The notes beneath the pieces were generated by a model. It was not told the DNA's origin. It made no database searches and saw only the letters and a list, made by a program, of their open reading frames with translations. This document shows, one piece after another, positions 12,171 through 24,627 of a stretch of DNA of 64,000 nt. Positions within the stretch are counted from its first letter, which is position 1, and every line of letters starts with the position of its first letter. This DNA comes from Amyloporia xantha (lineage: Eukaryota; Basidiomycota; Agaricomycetes; Polyporales; Adustoporiaceae), in the NCBI GenBank assembly GCA_036971615.1, contig JAYKKR010000009.1, forward strand, positions 1,178,001-1,242,000, written 5' to 3'. Position numbers and translations under genes: made by a program.

Positions 12171-12389
12171 ACTAGTGACATACTACATAGACTCCCAACC
12201 GGAAATATGTTTCACAATTATGTCCTTTGAGCAACCGCTCTGGCATTTCTGACTCTAATCACGAGAATTCTGCACTAACTCATCAGGCCGCTGTGTCCAT
12301 GTAGGCGTAATTGTCCAAATACACGTCGGCCCCTCTGCACACAGGTCATTGTGTAGAACCACCTCGGGAGTCCTTCGAAACATATCGCA

Positions 12390-15300
12390 CTAGCTACAAT
12401 TCTGGATGACAAGACTTGCACTTGCGCTGCGTATCGAGCAGATCCTGTTGGCAATGCAACTGCCCGTGCATGCAGGGGTCTTTGCGGAACTCTTCCACTG
12501 TAAGTAGTTGAACGTCTGAAACCGCGAGAAATTCGTCAGTGACGGAACCCATTCTCATAACGAGCAATTTGACATACCGTCACTAGGGATGGATCAACTT
12601 CCATCGCTACATAAAGAAAATGACTGAGTATGGCAATGTCGAGACTAGCGTTGGATACCGACCTTCGGTAACCAGGTGCCACCAAGTGGAATTCAGAGGA
12701 TCGTTAGGACCCCATCCACTGACGCTGGCGCCGTATGTCTCCCGCGCACTGTATTCGAACTGGAATGTAGGTCCGAACTCTGTGTCTCCGTCCAACTCAG
12801 GGTAGGAAGTAACGTCAGAAATCCATCTAGAGTGAATGATTCCACATTCAGCATTGAATGGAAAGGAATACTAGGCACATTGAAGTACTGACGTATACGA
12901 GTCTAGAACCTCGAAGGTCTGTGCAGCACAGTGAATGGTCCGTAATCAGTATATTCTTAGCATGTGGAAGACAAACGTACTCCTGAATCGACTTCATAGA
13001 CACGGAACCCGGCATTGAGGTTCGTGAGCGGTGTCACAGAAGGGCCAATCTGCTCTGCCATCAGCCTCGTTCGCTCCACCGGACCGCCATACGATGACTC
13101 ACCCATGCGACCGTCTGTGCGTTCTCTGCACTGATGTTTGTCGCATTATTCGCATAGTAAATCTGCACACGTTCGTGCTCAGATCTAGATTACTTCCATA
13201 TCGATGAAGGGGGCTACGCACATTCACCATGTCCTCGTGCGTATGGCCAAAGAAAATCGCTGTAGAAGAGTGAGAACGAGAGAAGAGAGCTAGTCTTGGT
13301 GATTACGTACCAGCGATGACGTGGGGTGAGAAACGGTCGACGCTGAATGAGTCCGTCATAATCAGTCAGATAACGAGACCCGCACGAATGAGACAATCCC
13401 GTACATCTGATAGACTGCATGAAGGGGAGAGTAAGACAATTAACGTCGTGGTGTGCAGTACATCATCGAAAACTCACATAGGTTTGTCGGGTTCTCTAGC
13501 GGGTCACCACTATCCCACCCGCTCGGTATATGGCCCAAAATCCACGCTATGTGCAAGCATTAGGAGTGGAGACGCGATAGAAATGAAATCTGTCTCACCT
13601 CGTTCACCGGCATCTTCGGCGTCCTGCAACTCATCTGTCAAAAACCGCAACATGCCAGAGTTATCTGGTAAGGAGACGTTGATGTAGTTGTATGCATTTT
13701 GACTAGAAAGAAGAGGAGTTAAGAGCTCCCAGTTCTCTGCTTAATTAGACGAGGTAAGACCTACGTGTACCCTGGGTGGAGCGATGAAACAGGTTAGACA
13801 GCAGGTCGACGGATGTAGACCGATTACATACAGAAATCGGTATTCAATGTTATGATCCTGAGACCGTCTTGACGTTGAACTGCATATGCCGCATAGTTGG
13901 CACGAGCTTGTTGAGCAACTTCTGGCGTAATCCAATCCTCCAGCTCCCACAATGCAGCCAGATGATTATAATCCCTACAAAGAGTTCATCATTATCTCGA
14001 TGTAGACAAGTTGACAGCAGTATACCAGTCATATTGCCCCGCCAAGCCACCGGGAAGGTTGTAGGGAGCATTTTGTGCACTAGCAAAGAGGTGTTACAAT
14101 TCAGCTTGTTCGAGACACTTGCAAACTGCCTACGTGTTGTACGTGTCGTGATTTCCTAGTACAGCGTATACAGGACCTGAGTTAACCAGCCGCTTGATCA
14201 AATCAAACAGTATTGTCTGAGGACGTCTATAATTAGTGTCACGACGATGAGTGTCGTCGATTGAACCTCACTTCCGTGTACACGGTATACATCCTGATCA
14301 AACAAACGATGAGACGAGTTTAGACAGATGAGGATAAGTAGCATACTCGGAAAGCTCGTTAAAGGGGTCGTGCGACACGAGATCACCAGTGTAAAGCGAA
14401 AAGTCGAACCCAGCTTCCTCTGTCCCTGTAAGGACTGGAATGGCCTGTAGAGTGCTCACTACCAACGAATATGGCGCATCACTTGGGGCCACTTCAGCGA
14501 TATACTGGTGACACAAGCGTAAACATACCACAGGAACGATCCGTAATACGGGGCGGGCTCAAGTGTCTTATTGGGGCTGTATTCGTTGTCGTTGTTTGCG
14601 CGACAGCACAAACTCGAAGTGCAGTTTGCCTCTGCACCGACAGCGTACCCTGAAATAGGTTCGACATGTCGGATTATGCATAGGAGTAGAATATTGCTCT
14701 CTAGACATACTAGGGTCAATGTGCAGGTCCGAGAGATGCAAGACTTTCAGTCGTTCGCCAGTAGCCTGCTTTGGTGGTGGAAGAGGGTTAGGCTTTGGCT
14801 TCGCGAACCAGTCAGTTAAATTCAAGCTGCTGGTGGGTGCGAGTGGACATAGTCCGGCGAATGTGGCACACAGCATCTATTTACAAATAATTAGCATTTC
14901 GATGCAGGCTCTACGTATATCCTTGCTGACCTGACCATCGACACCTCCTAAATCTGCATAGGCAGCGACTTGGGTGACGACATTACCCAGTGAGTACATG
15001 CCGTACTCTGCATTACATGCACTGGAAGAGTGCTCGAAGTAATCGCAAACCTGTACCGTCAGGTTGGGGCCAAGTTCAGGTGCAGTCAGCGCTATGAATT
15101 TGCCAATCTCCAAAGCGGCGAGACAGCGAGAGCAGTCATTATCGCCAAATATAGGGTTGGTAGCAATAGATATTATCTGTGTGAATGCTTGTTCAAGAAG
15201 GTCTGACGGGGACGCTACAGGTGGTAACGGATGTGGTTCCCACGTGTCGCTCTGCAAAAGTGAGAAGCGTCAAAGGCATCTAAGCAGAGGACATACCTGT

Positions 15301-15591
15301 GGAATGGTATCGGGATTTGTCAGCCAATATGGGTAGATCTCGTGCTATAGCATACAGGTCAGCGGTCATTCTAGATGCCGCACAGTGACTTACCGTGATT
15401 GGGTCCGTGATTATGGGCTGTGGCTCGGCAGTCGTCGCAGTAGGGTCGTTGTAGTAAGATGGATATAGGGATGTCGGAAAGGTCCCGGGTGCAGCATATG
15501 TAGAGGGGCCCAATCCACTGCCAGTGGACTGGGAAGCTACAACTCCGATCAGCAGAAAGCTGCTTGCCAATCTAAGTCCTTCGCGAGGCAT
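12390..15591 (-). CDS. Sphingomyelin phosphodiesterase (acid sphingomyelinase type), copy 2
   Basis: A paralogue of copy 1 with the same intron layout. ATG at 15591 gives MPREGLRLASSFLLIGV, a signal peptide ending near VVAS; an in-frame ATG at 15609 is possible. The saposin-like part has DCSRCLAALEIGKF, then LSDLHIDP near 14735, TGDLVSHD near 14390, GNHDTYN near 14140, and GHTHEDMV near 13240, where copies 1 and 3 have GHTHEDQL. The tail TPACTGSCIANRICSIR ends at a TAG at 12390-12392. All examined exons join in frame, so it looks functional. It would cleave phosphosphingolipids outside the cell or in acidic compartments. The fold-back element lies 220 nt past its stop. Confidence 0.87.
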
Positions 15592-16537
15592 CTTGATAGC
15601 AGCCTCCAAGCTCTAAAACCGGGAGATATGCCCTGCAGGGCCGCAACCGGATATGCCTTTTTATCTTGGTCGCTGGCAGAGGCTTTAGCTGCGACGTGGG
15701 TCCTCGTTCGCACGAGGTTCCTCGGGCGCGTGTCGATGACACGTTCGATCATAGAGATGGACGTTATATACATCCTACAGGTGGGAACCATTCAATGTCA
15801 CCTTGCTTGGCTCTCACAAGCATGCGTAGACTTCGGTCAATAATGGCTTAGCTATACATAGACGTGATGGAATTACCGAATGGTATAGCAATTGCTGACA
15901 AAGTGACAGACAACCACGGACATTTGTCTCATGTGTGATCTGAGCGGAATTTGATACAGTGTCACGCTTCCCGTCTGAGTTACAGACATCCTCACGGGGT
16001 GACACGCAACTTTGGTCACATAAGCCATTCAACCAGGAACACAACGTAAACCTGGTTATCATCAATCTGACTACACCGCACCTGTCATTCACACGAACAT
16101 GGTGCATTTGGCTCAAACGCGAATACTGCCAAGCTGTTAGAGAACGAAACAACAGATGTGCATGCACTCACTATATCATTATAAAGGGCTGTTCATCATA
16201 TCACCATCAGGTCTTAAATTCAATCGGTCTCGCTGAACCACGGAGGAATGAGAACTAGTTGTTCAACTCAAACCTGTCCTTAAATCGCAGTTAGCAAGTC
16301 AAAAACAACATCCCTGACCCTAAAGCAAAGCAGACATGGATATCTGCTCATACTGGTAGTGAGTCGGTTCTTCTTTTCACGTACGCTGAGATTACATCAT
16401 ATATCCTGCAACTACCGTGTGCCAGAGATCCCCAAACCCAGACTAATCGGCATTTGGGTGAGCCTTCAGAAGAAATTGACTGATTGGCCATCCTCTCCTT
16501 GCACCCGCAAGCGCTGTTGGGCATAGGACGATGTTAA
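15592..16537. other. Spacer between sphingomyelinase copies 2 and 3
   Basis: It holds the promoter of copy 2, with an AT-rich GATAAAAAG at 15655-15663 about 65 nt upstream of its ATG, and the 3' flank of copy 3. I see no gene in it. Confidence 0.5.
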
Positions 16538-19500
16538 CTAACGCACTCCGACGGTTTCGTAATTCAAATTGCAGTTTTCGAGCACAAGGCTAGCACTGGC
16601 ACTCCGTATGTAGCAGATCTTGGCAGTGACGCATTCGCCAGTACACGTCGGAGAACGGATGGAGCTCTTGCCTTGGTAAGTATTGAAAGTCTAGTGGCCA
16701 ATAGTAGTGAGTCAAGCTCTTCACGTAGTAAAATAGCCAAACCCTACCGTGACAAGTGATGAGTCGGCTTCCATGGCTAGAAAGCAAAGTCAGAAGTTTT
16801 GTGAGTGTAAGATAGGTCTCCACATACCTTCAGTAACCAGGTGCCACCAGGTAGCATTCAAAGGATCGTCAGGGCCCCAGCCTGTAATGCTCCCGCCGTA
16901 TGCCTCGCGAGCGCTGTATTCAAACTGATACGTGGGTCCAAATTCAGTTTGGTGGTCAAGTTCAGGGAACGAATTAACGTCAGAAAACCAGCTGTGATAA
17001 AGGAACATGAGCATTCAACGGCATAGTAGAAGTGAAATCATGGTATCGGCAACTCACGTGTATGAATCAAGGACCTCGAATGTCTACTCATCGACAACAA
17101 TTGAGATTAGGGCAGAATCTGAATCCACAAGGACATACCCCAGAGTCCACTTCATACATCCGGAATCCAGAGTTGTAATTCGTGAGTGGGGTCACGGATG
17201 GACCAATCTGCATGGATGAAAGTTATACTTTTTGCATGACTTGCTACTTGGCAACTCACCCATGAGACCATCTGCGCAGTGTCCGTATTCATGACTGTAG
17301 CGTTGTTTGTATAGAAAATCTGGTAGAGCGGTCATCGATATGGACACTACCTTTGGGAAGTCAGATTGAGCAAGGGCACGTACAGTCAATTGGTCTTCAT
17401 GTGTGTGACCAAAGAATATGCCTTTGATGTAACATCAGTCGAGCACACCACACAGTTCAATGTCTCAATACGCACCAGCAATAACATGAGGAGAAAATCG
17501 GTCAACACTTTCGCCACACCACATGATCGTTAGGAGGCTTTAATTGAAAGGCCCGGATGCACGTACATTTGGTAGACTATTGAAAAGCAAAAATTGTTAG
17601 TTACAGTCAAACTCCGCGTTAGCGATCACTTACAAAGATTCGTTGGATTTGCCAATGGGTCAGTCGAATCCCATCCGCTGGGTACGTGACCCAGAATCCA
17701 CACTACAAACAATATTCAATGAATCTGCAAACAGCCTGGGCATATTTCTCACACCTCGATCACCGGCATCTTCAGCAGCCTGTAACTCGTCAGTCAAGAA
17801 TCTCATCATGCCCGAGTTATCCGACGAGGCGAGGTTGATGTAATTGTAGAAGTTCTGGCTGAGGGAAAAACGGGTCGATCAGCTTACGCTATTTCATATG
17901 CAATCTGGAACTGACGTGAACCCTGGGAAGATCACAGCATGTGTCAACAATGGTAGACATATACCGGAGTTAGATGGCACGTACACATGTCAGTGTTCAA
18001 TGTGACGATTCTCAGCCCATCTTGTCGCTGCACGGCGTACGCAGCATAGTGGGTACGGGCTTGCTGTGCCGTCTCTGGCGATATCCAATCTTCCAGTTCC
18101 CATAGTGCCGCCAGATGGTCATAGTTCCTGTCACAGAGCGTTCATAAGGAAACCAACAGTACCACAATAACATGACGGTCGCACCAGTTGAACTGGCTTG
18201 ATAAATCGCCGCCTATATTATAAGGCGAGTTCTGAGCTCTATGATAGAGAAGCATCTATGAACAGGTATTTCGTGAGAATAAAAGTGGACTCTGACTGGT
18301 TAAACGTGTCATGGTTGCCTTGTACGGCATAAACAGGGCCCGTGTTGATCAAACGCTTGACCAAGTCGAAAAGCACAGTCTACACATGATAATGAGCATT
18401 GGGGAAATGACATATGAACGGAGCCCCATTACCTCAGTATACACCGTGTAAACCCTGTACAAAGGTCTCAGGATCAGCACTGACGAAGGATGAGTAACCC
18501 GCAGCCTACTTTGACAGTTCGTTTTCCGGATCGTGTGACACCAAGTCACCGGTGAAGATGGTAAAATCGAAGCCAGAATCTTCTGTGCCCGTGAGTATGG
18601 GAATGGCTTTCAGAACGCCGACCATCGTCGGGAGAGGCACATCGCTGCCAAAAGTCGATCAAAACAAACAAGCCTCATTTTGAAACCTAGATTCATACCA
18701 TAGGTAGGAACCATAGCGTGGCGCCGGGAACACGGGCTGAGCAGGACTGCTCTCACCATAGCCTTGCGGACGACAACAGAAGAATTGGCTGCAATTTGCC
18801 TCAGTACCAATTGCGTACCCTGAATATTATGTCAATGGATCTCCCATGTAGGTCACTGACGCAGAACACATACGAGGATCGATGTGCAAATCGGACAAAT
18901 GCAACACCTTCAGACGCTGGCCCGTAGCCTGCTTTGGCGGCGGAAGTGGATCGGGCTTAGGCTTAGCAAACCAGCCAGTTAGATTGAGAGGACTCGTGGG
19001 GGCGATCGGGCACAGGCTCAAGAATATGTTGCAGAACATCTGTATATTTAAATTAGCCCATCCAATCTCTAATTCGCTAAAAGTCGAAAATTTCCGAACT
19101 ACTAACCTGGCCATCATACCCACCCACATCCGCGTACGCTGCGACCTGTGTATAGAAGGCGCCTAGCGTATCGCGCCCGTACGCCAGCTGGCAACTCGGC
19201 ATTGAGTCGGTCGAAAAGTTGAAATACTCGCACAACTGTACAGCTAGCTGTGGGACAAGATCCGGTGCCGTCATTGCGAGGAACTTTGCAATCTCTAAAG
19301 AAGCTTGACAACGCGTGCAGGTATCGTTACCGAAAACTGGATTGGCGGCGATTGAGAGCACCTGCGCGAAAGCAGCGTCGAGGAGCTGTGTGGATGATGC
19401 TATGGGTGGCAAGGGGTGCGTTTCGTAATCATCGTACTGATGGGGTATCTTCAGTTCGGGCGGACGGCGTAACCAAGACAAGCGTACCTGAGGAATGGTG

Positions 19501-19790
19501 TCCGGATTCGAAAGCCAGTACGGGTAGGTCTCGTGCTTGATTCGCAAATCAGTGAGCACGCTACACGAAGTACATTACGCAGACATACCGTGACAGGATC
19601 CGAAATTACAGGCTGAGGCTCAGCAAAAGGTCGCAGTTGGATCGTTATAGTACGATTGGTACACAGAAGTTGGGAATAGCCCGGGGATGGTGTAAGCAGA
19701 AGGGCCCAACCCGCTGATGGAGCTCGACTGAGCGCTGACTGCCCCAATCAAGACAGACATGTAGGTCGATACTAAGGCACGCCGCGACAT
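16538..19790 (-). CDS. Sphingomyelin phosphodiesterase, copy 3, with an apparent frameshift near the N-terminus
   Basis: The same family and intron plan as copies 1 and 2. ATG at 19790 gives MSRRALVSTYMSVLIGAVSA (signal peptide) and SGLGPSAYTIPGLFP. Then YYNDPTATFC runs into a stop, because the run of four A (plus strand 19625-19628) adds one base relative to the two sister copies; removing one restores the family sequence AEPQPVISDPVT. Downstream the gene is well preserved: CTRCQASLEIAKF, LSDLHIDP near 18900, GNHDTFN near 18310, GHTHEDQL near 17400, and the cysteine tail TPCTGECVTAKICY-like ending at 16538. No ATG restores a secreted start in the shifted frame. Either this is a very young pseudogene or a base-calling error in a short homopolymer. 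Confidence 0.78.
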
Positions 19791-21799
19791 GGCGACACCA
19801 AGTATGACTTCAAACGTTGGAGAGTTAGAGAAGAACGTGCACCGCGGGTGACGGAGCAGGGTGCTCAATCCTCGTAGCACCATTCACCAGTGCTTAAATA
19901 TAGTCACTGTCCATGTTGGACCCATACTGATATCGCTCAAGTTGTTGAAGACATGGTCGAACGTGCGTGGCGCAGAGCCTACGAGGGGCATTGGCCCATC
20001 GATAGGGAAGCTTCCAGGTTATCGGTCGGTCGAGCCCTTCGTCCCTCTCATGGGTGACAGCAGCCCGAAGCACGAAGACCGAAAGGCGAGCACTGGTGAA
20101 CCATTCAGAATGTGAACACACATAGTGAATGCATCGCTCCTGCTTCTCTACCCCTGGTGAATAAACAGTCTGGGGCATCTATCCCTGCATCCACTATCAA
20201 GAATAGCTCTACGAATCTCACATCAGCGCATGACCCCAACTCGTATAGCAGGATTACGGTACCTCTTCACAAGATCCTGGTTCCATTACGGAACCGGGCC
20301 GCCCGTCAAAGAGATGGTGTCTCGCATAGCCCATTTTCCTCCACCACCGCACATGTCCGGGAACCGAACGACGATGCTGCCTTCTATCGGGTCCGTGTGA
20401 TGCTTAAGCGAGAACTTTATATGTATCTTCCGAGAGGCAGGTCGACATACGCAAGCTGCTCGCACGTTCTCAAGACCACACAGGTGGGGTGTAGACTTTC
20501 TATCTCAGAACCCGTAAGACCAGACAAAAAGTACAATCTAGAAGGCTTGCGTTGTCCTGCTTGAACTAAAGGAGCTGAAAAATGGCTTTGAACAAAGTCA
20601 TCCCGAAGCTATTGAAAAATAAGAGAGAATTGATAAGAGCTCAAGTTCACTGCGACGAGACCATGGGAGACTCCGAGAGAGAGACAAGCCTCGCGGCCAC
20701 TCGAGGCCACGCATCTCAAACGCGATCGCGATCAGTGGCGGCCGCGCGTGCCGCTATGTCGCGACATGAGAACGGCGGACTCCTGGCGGACTCGGAGGAG
20801 TTGCACTGAAATTTTGAAAAGCTTGCTTTACTGTTGATCAGCTACTGTATTGGCTTTGAAACCCGGTTGGCCCAGTCTCAAAAACTAGAACTGGGCTACT
20901 TTTCAGTACTGTGGGACAAAATGCCCCGCTGTTTTAAAGTTACACGACCGGTTAACGTTGGTAGCACATCCCTAGGCCTTCAAGAGGGTACGGTCAGCGG
21001 AAGTTCGCAACGGCGAGCTCATGGTTCAAATATGAACGTTTGAGCGTTCAATGTAGTCTCCTGTGAGTGGCAGAGTAGATATTTCAACCTTCGCAGGCTC
21101 ATGATATCCGCAGTGTCTGATGTTCAATGACGTTTACAGCCCAAACGTTGAGGAACAACATCAGGCGCAGTCCTGCAATTGGCTAGCAATGCACTATGAT
21201 CTGGGCTTTTGAAATCAGTGCTCACCATCTTTTTTCCGAAATTGCTATCATCAGTGGAATCACGGTGTGTCGACCCTAATGGAAGGCTATATACAGGAAT
21301 GTTGCATCCGATACGCGCACACGGTCTGCGATGCCGGAATATTTAATGTCTATGTGTCTTTGAAATGGCAGGGGCTGTCTGGAAAAATGCCTTCTCTCAT
21401 CTGAGTCAATTCTTCTTGCTCCCTGCCATGCCCGTGGAAGATCGCAACGCAGACATAGAATGTCGCCGAACGGTCAAATTTCATCGTCGTGACCCACTAC
21501 GAGCGCACCAGCCCACTGAAGCAAGCCAGAACGGCAGGGAGCACCGGTACCTCTATGCGAATGACAATGAATCGTCGCCTTCATTCTCCTTAAGCGATAT
21601 ATCTATCCATTGGAGCCGTTCACAGTACCCTTAAAGCTTCAACCCTGTCAAGACTGATAACGACGGTAGAAGGTGTCGGAGTCGACACGAATATGACAAT
21701 TACGCATGCAACTTGTTCACGATGAAAACATCATACAGCACAATAGTTCTACACCAAAAATTCACCGGCAGCTAAAATACATGCAGAAAACAAGTCCGC
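19791..21799. other. Long intergenic region
   Basis: About 2 kb with no supported gene. The frame at 20112-20564 (plus) is open for 150 codons but has low-complexity composition and no recognisable motif. A second copy of the short hairpin repeat lies at 20861-20905. TATATTTAAG on minus near 19890 may serve sphingomyelinase copy 3. Confidence 0.45.
20861..20905 (-). repeat. Short hairpin repeat, copy 2
   Basis: In reverse complement it reads CTGAAAAGTAGCCCAGT, a loop, then GAGACTGGGCCAA, matching the copy at 1211-1250 in order and in hairpin design. Confidence 0.4.
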
Positions 21800-22182
21800 T
21801 TATAGCTTCTTGACGATGTTCATCTCCTAAATCCCATGGAAGGAGATGCAAGTTACTTAGTGCACCGCGACGTGAATGCATTCAAGGCTTACCTGATAAT
21901 TCGTGCTCTTGCCCGTGTTGTCGTTCTTGATAGTATAGCGGGTTGACTATTCAGCACGAGTTGTCAGGATACCAGTAAAACATCCGACTCTCAGTAAAAG
22001 GCACTTACGCCGTCCTCGCCCTCGAAGACTTTTGCGATAGTCCCGACCGAGTGGGAGACGTTCTCGGTGGCGCCGCCGATGGGACGGTACTCAACCTTGT
22101 CACCTTGCTGTTGGTGATGTGAATAATCAAAACGGCCAGTGCAACGGCAACATGGACATACCTGGTAGCTGGAAGACGGCAT
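21800..22182 (-). CDS. Small tudor-like (hypervirulence-associated, DUF2945-type) protein
   Basis: Four exons encode about 70 residues. Exon 1 gives MPSSSYQ (ATG at 22182), exon 2 QGDKVEYRPIGG and VSHSVGTIAKVFEGEDG, exon 3 STRYTIKNDNTGKSTNYQ, and exon 4 EMNIVKKL with the stop at 21800. The motif GDKVEYRPIGG..VG.I..V.....RY.IKNDNTGK matches small basidiomycete proteins annotated with a tudor-like hypervirulence-associated domain; the molecular role is unknown. A TATAAAAA box lies about 104 nt upstream of the ATG, suggesting strong or stress-dependent expression. The gene is divergent from the Mim1-like gene, with about 650 nt between starts. Confidence 0.72.
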
Positions 22183-22285
22183 GTTGATCAAAATTTGCAG
22201 AGAGGATAATTTGAGAGCGATTCAAAAGCAGTGCGAGTGCGAGATGGAAAATAATGTTTTGAGGCTACCAAGGGACAGCCTGCGG

Positions 22286-22293
22286 TTTTTATA
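22286..22293 (-). promoter_or_regulatory. TATA box of the tudor-like gene
   Basis: TATAAAAA on the minus strand lies 104 nt upstream of the ATG at 22182. Confidence 0.5.
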
Positions 22294-22832
22294 CCCTCCC
22301 AGCCGACGCGTGAACTCATTGTGTCGTCACCGTCTTTATGCGCTGACGTCGAACTGCGAGGGTGACTCCACAACCAAGAGAGATCTGAGGGCGGGCATCG
22401 TGGAGTCGCTGAGTCGCCGTGCCCGAAGCGGTCATCTGGCCAGACGGCGGACGTAATAAAATAAAGACCAACCGGGGCCTCTTAGGCTATCGACCCTGCC
22501 CTCTTGGTTGTCCCCATGGCCACTCTCGCGATCCTCCGTACGCGTACATCGCGATGTATCCCTGAGATGGTGCCGCCGTGTGGTCGGGATCCGCGAGCCA
22601 AACCGCTGGCGCAATGACGGCGATTCGATCGGAAAAGGCTAAACACCTTCCTTATGTGGACACACCCACATCACATCACTGCTTGCTCGTATTTGGACCC
22701 GTGGCGGAGGCCGAAGCAAATTGCCAACCCTACGGTAAGGTTTGCAGGACGATCCTCGGCAAGAAACGCGCGCTGAGTTTGCGCTGACCCGCTCAATTGC
22801 CATCGTCCGCCTGTGCGCAGTCTATAGTACTC

Positions 22833-24094
22833 ATGGCAGACCACCTCAACCCAGAGGAGGAAATCCTCTTGCAGGTGCGCTTCCGTCCTCACCACAAATA
22901 TTCCCAACTTTCTGACGTTTCGACCAGTCGGCCCTACAGACTGCATTCTCGCCTGTCCCTCTCCCCAAGCAGTCTGCCCTCCCAGAAAACCCCTCCCCGC
23001 CTTCCGAACCCATCCCTCCTCCAGAGCCTGCGCCCGCGCCCCAGTCTGCCGCGGAGCACGAGTCCACCGAGGAGGCGTGGAAGGCCGAGTACGAGGGGCA
23101 CGTTGCCGAGTGGCGCCGCCAGTCCGCCGAGCAGCGGGAGCGTGCCGAGCGGGAGCGTAGCAAGTGGGAGGAGATCCGCCGGCGCGAGCGCGAGCAAGGG
23201 CGGGCGGGCCAAAGCAGCCTGAGCGAGAGCGGGTGGGAGAGCGTCGGCGGCAGCGCGAGCGCGTCGGTGGTGATAGAGGGGAGCACGCCTGTAGGGACGG
23301 ACGCGGGCCAGGGAGAGCGTGCGGAGCCCAGCGTGGCGGATGCGCGGGACTTGGTGACGGGGGAGAGGCCGGGCAAGCGCACGAAGGAGGAGTTGGAGGT
23401 GCGCATCCGGGTTTCTGCTCTCTTCTGCTTTGCTTCACCTCCTCTCTATTCATGTACTTCCTCCGCGTCCCGTCTCACACTCCCCACTTAGAAGATCCTC
23501 CCCGGCGCACCGCCCGCACAATCGCGCACGTCCACCCCGCCCGACGCCGACGCACAGCACGAACACGAACACGAGCACGAACACGACAAATGGTCCGACA
23601 TCCCCTCCTCCGAGTCCCTCGCCTCGTCCTACCCCTCGCTCTCCTACCCCTCCGACCCCCACTCCCCCGCCTCCGGCCCGCACTCCCACCTCGCGCCCTC
23701 CGCGCACCGGCACTCGCACGCCCACCCCCGCGCACAGCCCTCCGCGCCCGCTCACGCGCCAGCGCACGGCCGCGGGCACGACCATGCGCACGGACACGGA
23801 CGCGACCACGACCAGACGCACGCGCTCCGTGCGCCCGCCCCGAGCGCGACCCACGCGATCTTCGACGCCTCGCTCTCCCCGCAGACCCGCGTCCTCGCGC
23901 TCCTCGCGAGCATCGCCGTGAACGTCGGCCTGCCGTTCGTGAACGGCGTCATGCTCGGCTTTGGCGAGATCTTTGCGAAGGAGATCGTGGGCTGGTTCGG
24001 GTTCGGCGCTGGTGCAGGCAGGCGGGCGACACCGACGGCGAGGGCGCGTCCCGGGGCAAGAGAGGCAGGTGTGGGTCTGAGTTCGTTGCGGTAG
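22833..24094 (+). CDS. MIM1: Mitochondrial outer membrane import factor Mim1/TOM13-like protein
   Basis: Three exons (22833-22874, about 22970-23398, 23492-24094) give about 356 residues. The C-terminal part holds the family signature VLALLASIAVNVGLPFVNG followed by VMLGFGEIFAKEIVGW, a single membrane helix with the conserved N.GLPF.NG.MLGFGEIFA pattern of TOM13/Mim1, which inserts helical proteins into the mitochondrial outer membrane. The yeast protein is only about 110 residues. Here a long extension precedes the helix: an acidic charged coiled coil (WRRQSAEQRERAERERSKW) and a histidine-rich stretch (HDHAHGHGRDHD). The acceptor of exon 2 is an AAGCAG tandem (NAGNAG), so one glutamine may be included or not. 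The region is very GC-rich, producing long shadow frames on the other strand. Confidence 0.82.
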
Positions 24095-24627
24095 CCCGGG
24101 AAGAGAGTATGGAGGGGAGAAGTGTTTACGTGTGAAAGATGTAACATGTACGCATCTTGGTTAACAAAAAACAGACGTCTGCTCGTAGGCTGGGAGGGAC
24201 AGCAATAACATTAAATTCACAACCATGTGCGTACACTCGGTGTTCTATGCTAAGATGCACCCGTTCAGCCTCGTTGGCATGATGGGCCGATAGCTCAGGT
24301 ATGAGATGGACAGGTAAATGCTATAGCTGTACGTATACTCCAGACGCAGCTCACAAATATTGCATCACACCTGCCAAAAGGCATGGTGCTGCAATGTGCG
24401 AAATCGTCGTTCAGTCGACGTCGTAAGAAGTCTATCGAGACACTCCGTCGCGAACATAACAATAGAGGCTCGGGCAGCAATGATGAGTCTCTCGTCATCT
24501 AATTCGTCACAAGAAGGGCGCCGCTTCCCAATACTACCTGTCAAACATGTCCTCTTGATGGTGTTCTGTGTCCATCAAGACCAGCTCACGCTAGTAGGCG
24601 ATCATGGTTCACCTGAGAGAGAATAGA
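24095..24627. other. Intergenic region between convergent genes
   Basis: 3' flanks of the Mim1-like and F-box genes. No gene seen. Confidence 0.5.

Noticed and set aside
20112..20564. 150-codon plus-strand frame
   Set aside because: No domain, no signal, no splice partner; composition like intergenic sequence.
22671..23453. 260-codon open frame on minus opposite the Mim1-like gene
   Set aside because: Very high GC and proline/arginine bias mark it as a shadow of the plus-strand gene; no splice or family support.
23164..24135. 323-codon plus-strand frame in the same GC-rich tract
   Set aside because: It is in the wrong frame relative to the spliced Mim1/TOM13 core and reads arginine/proline-rich noise.
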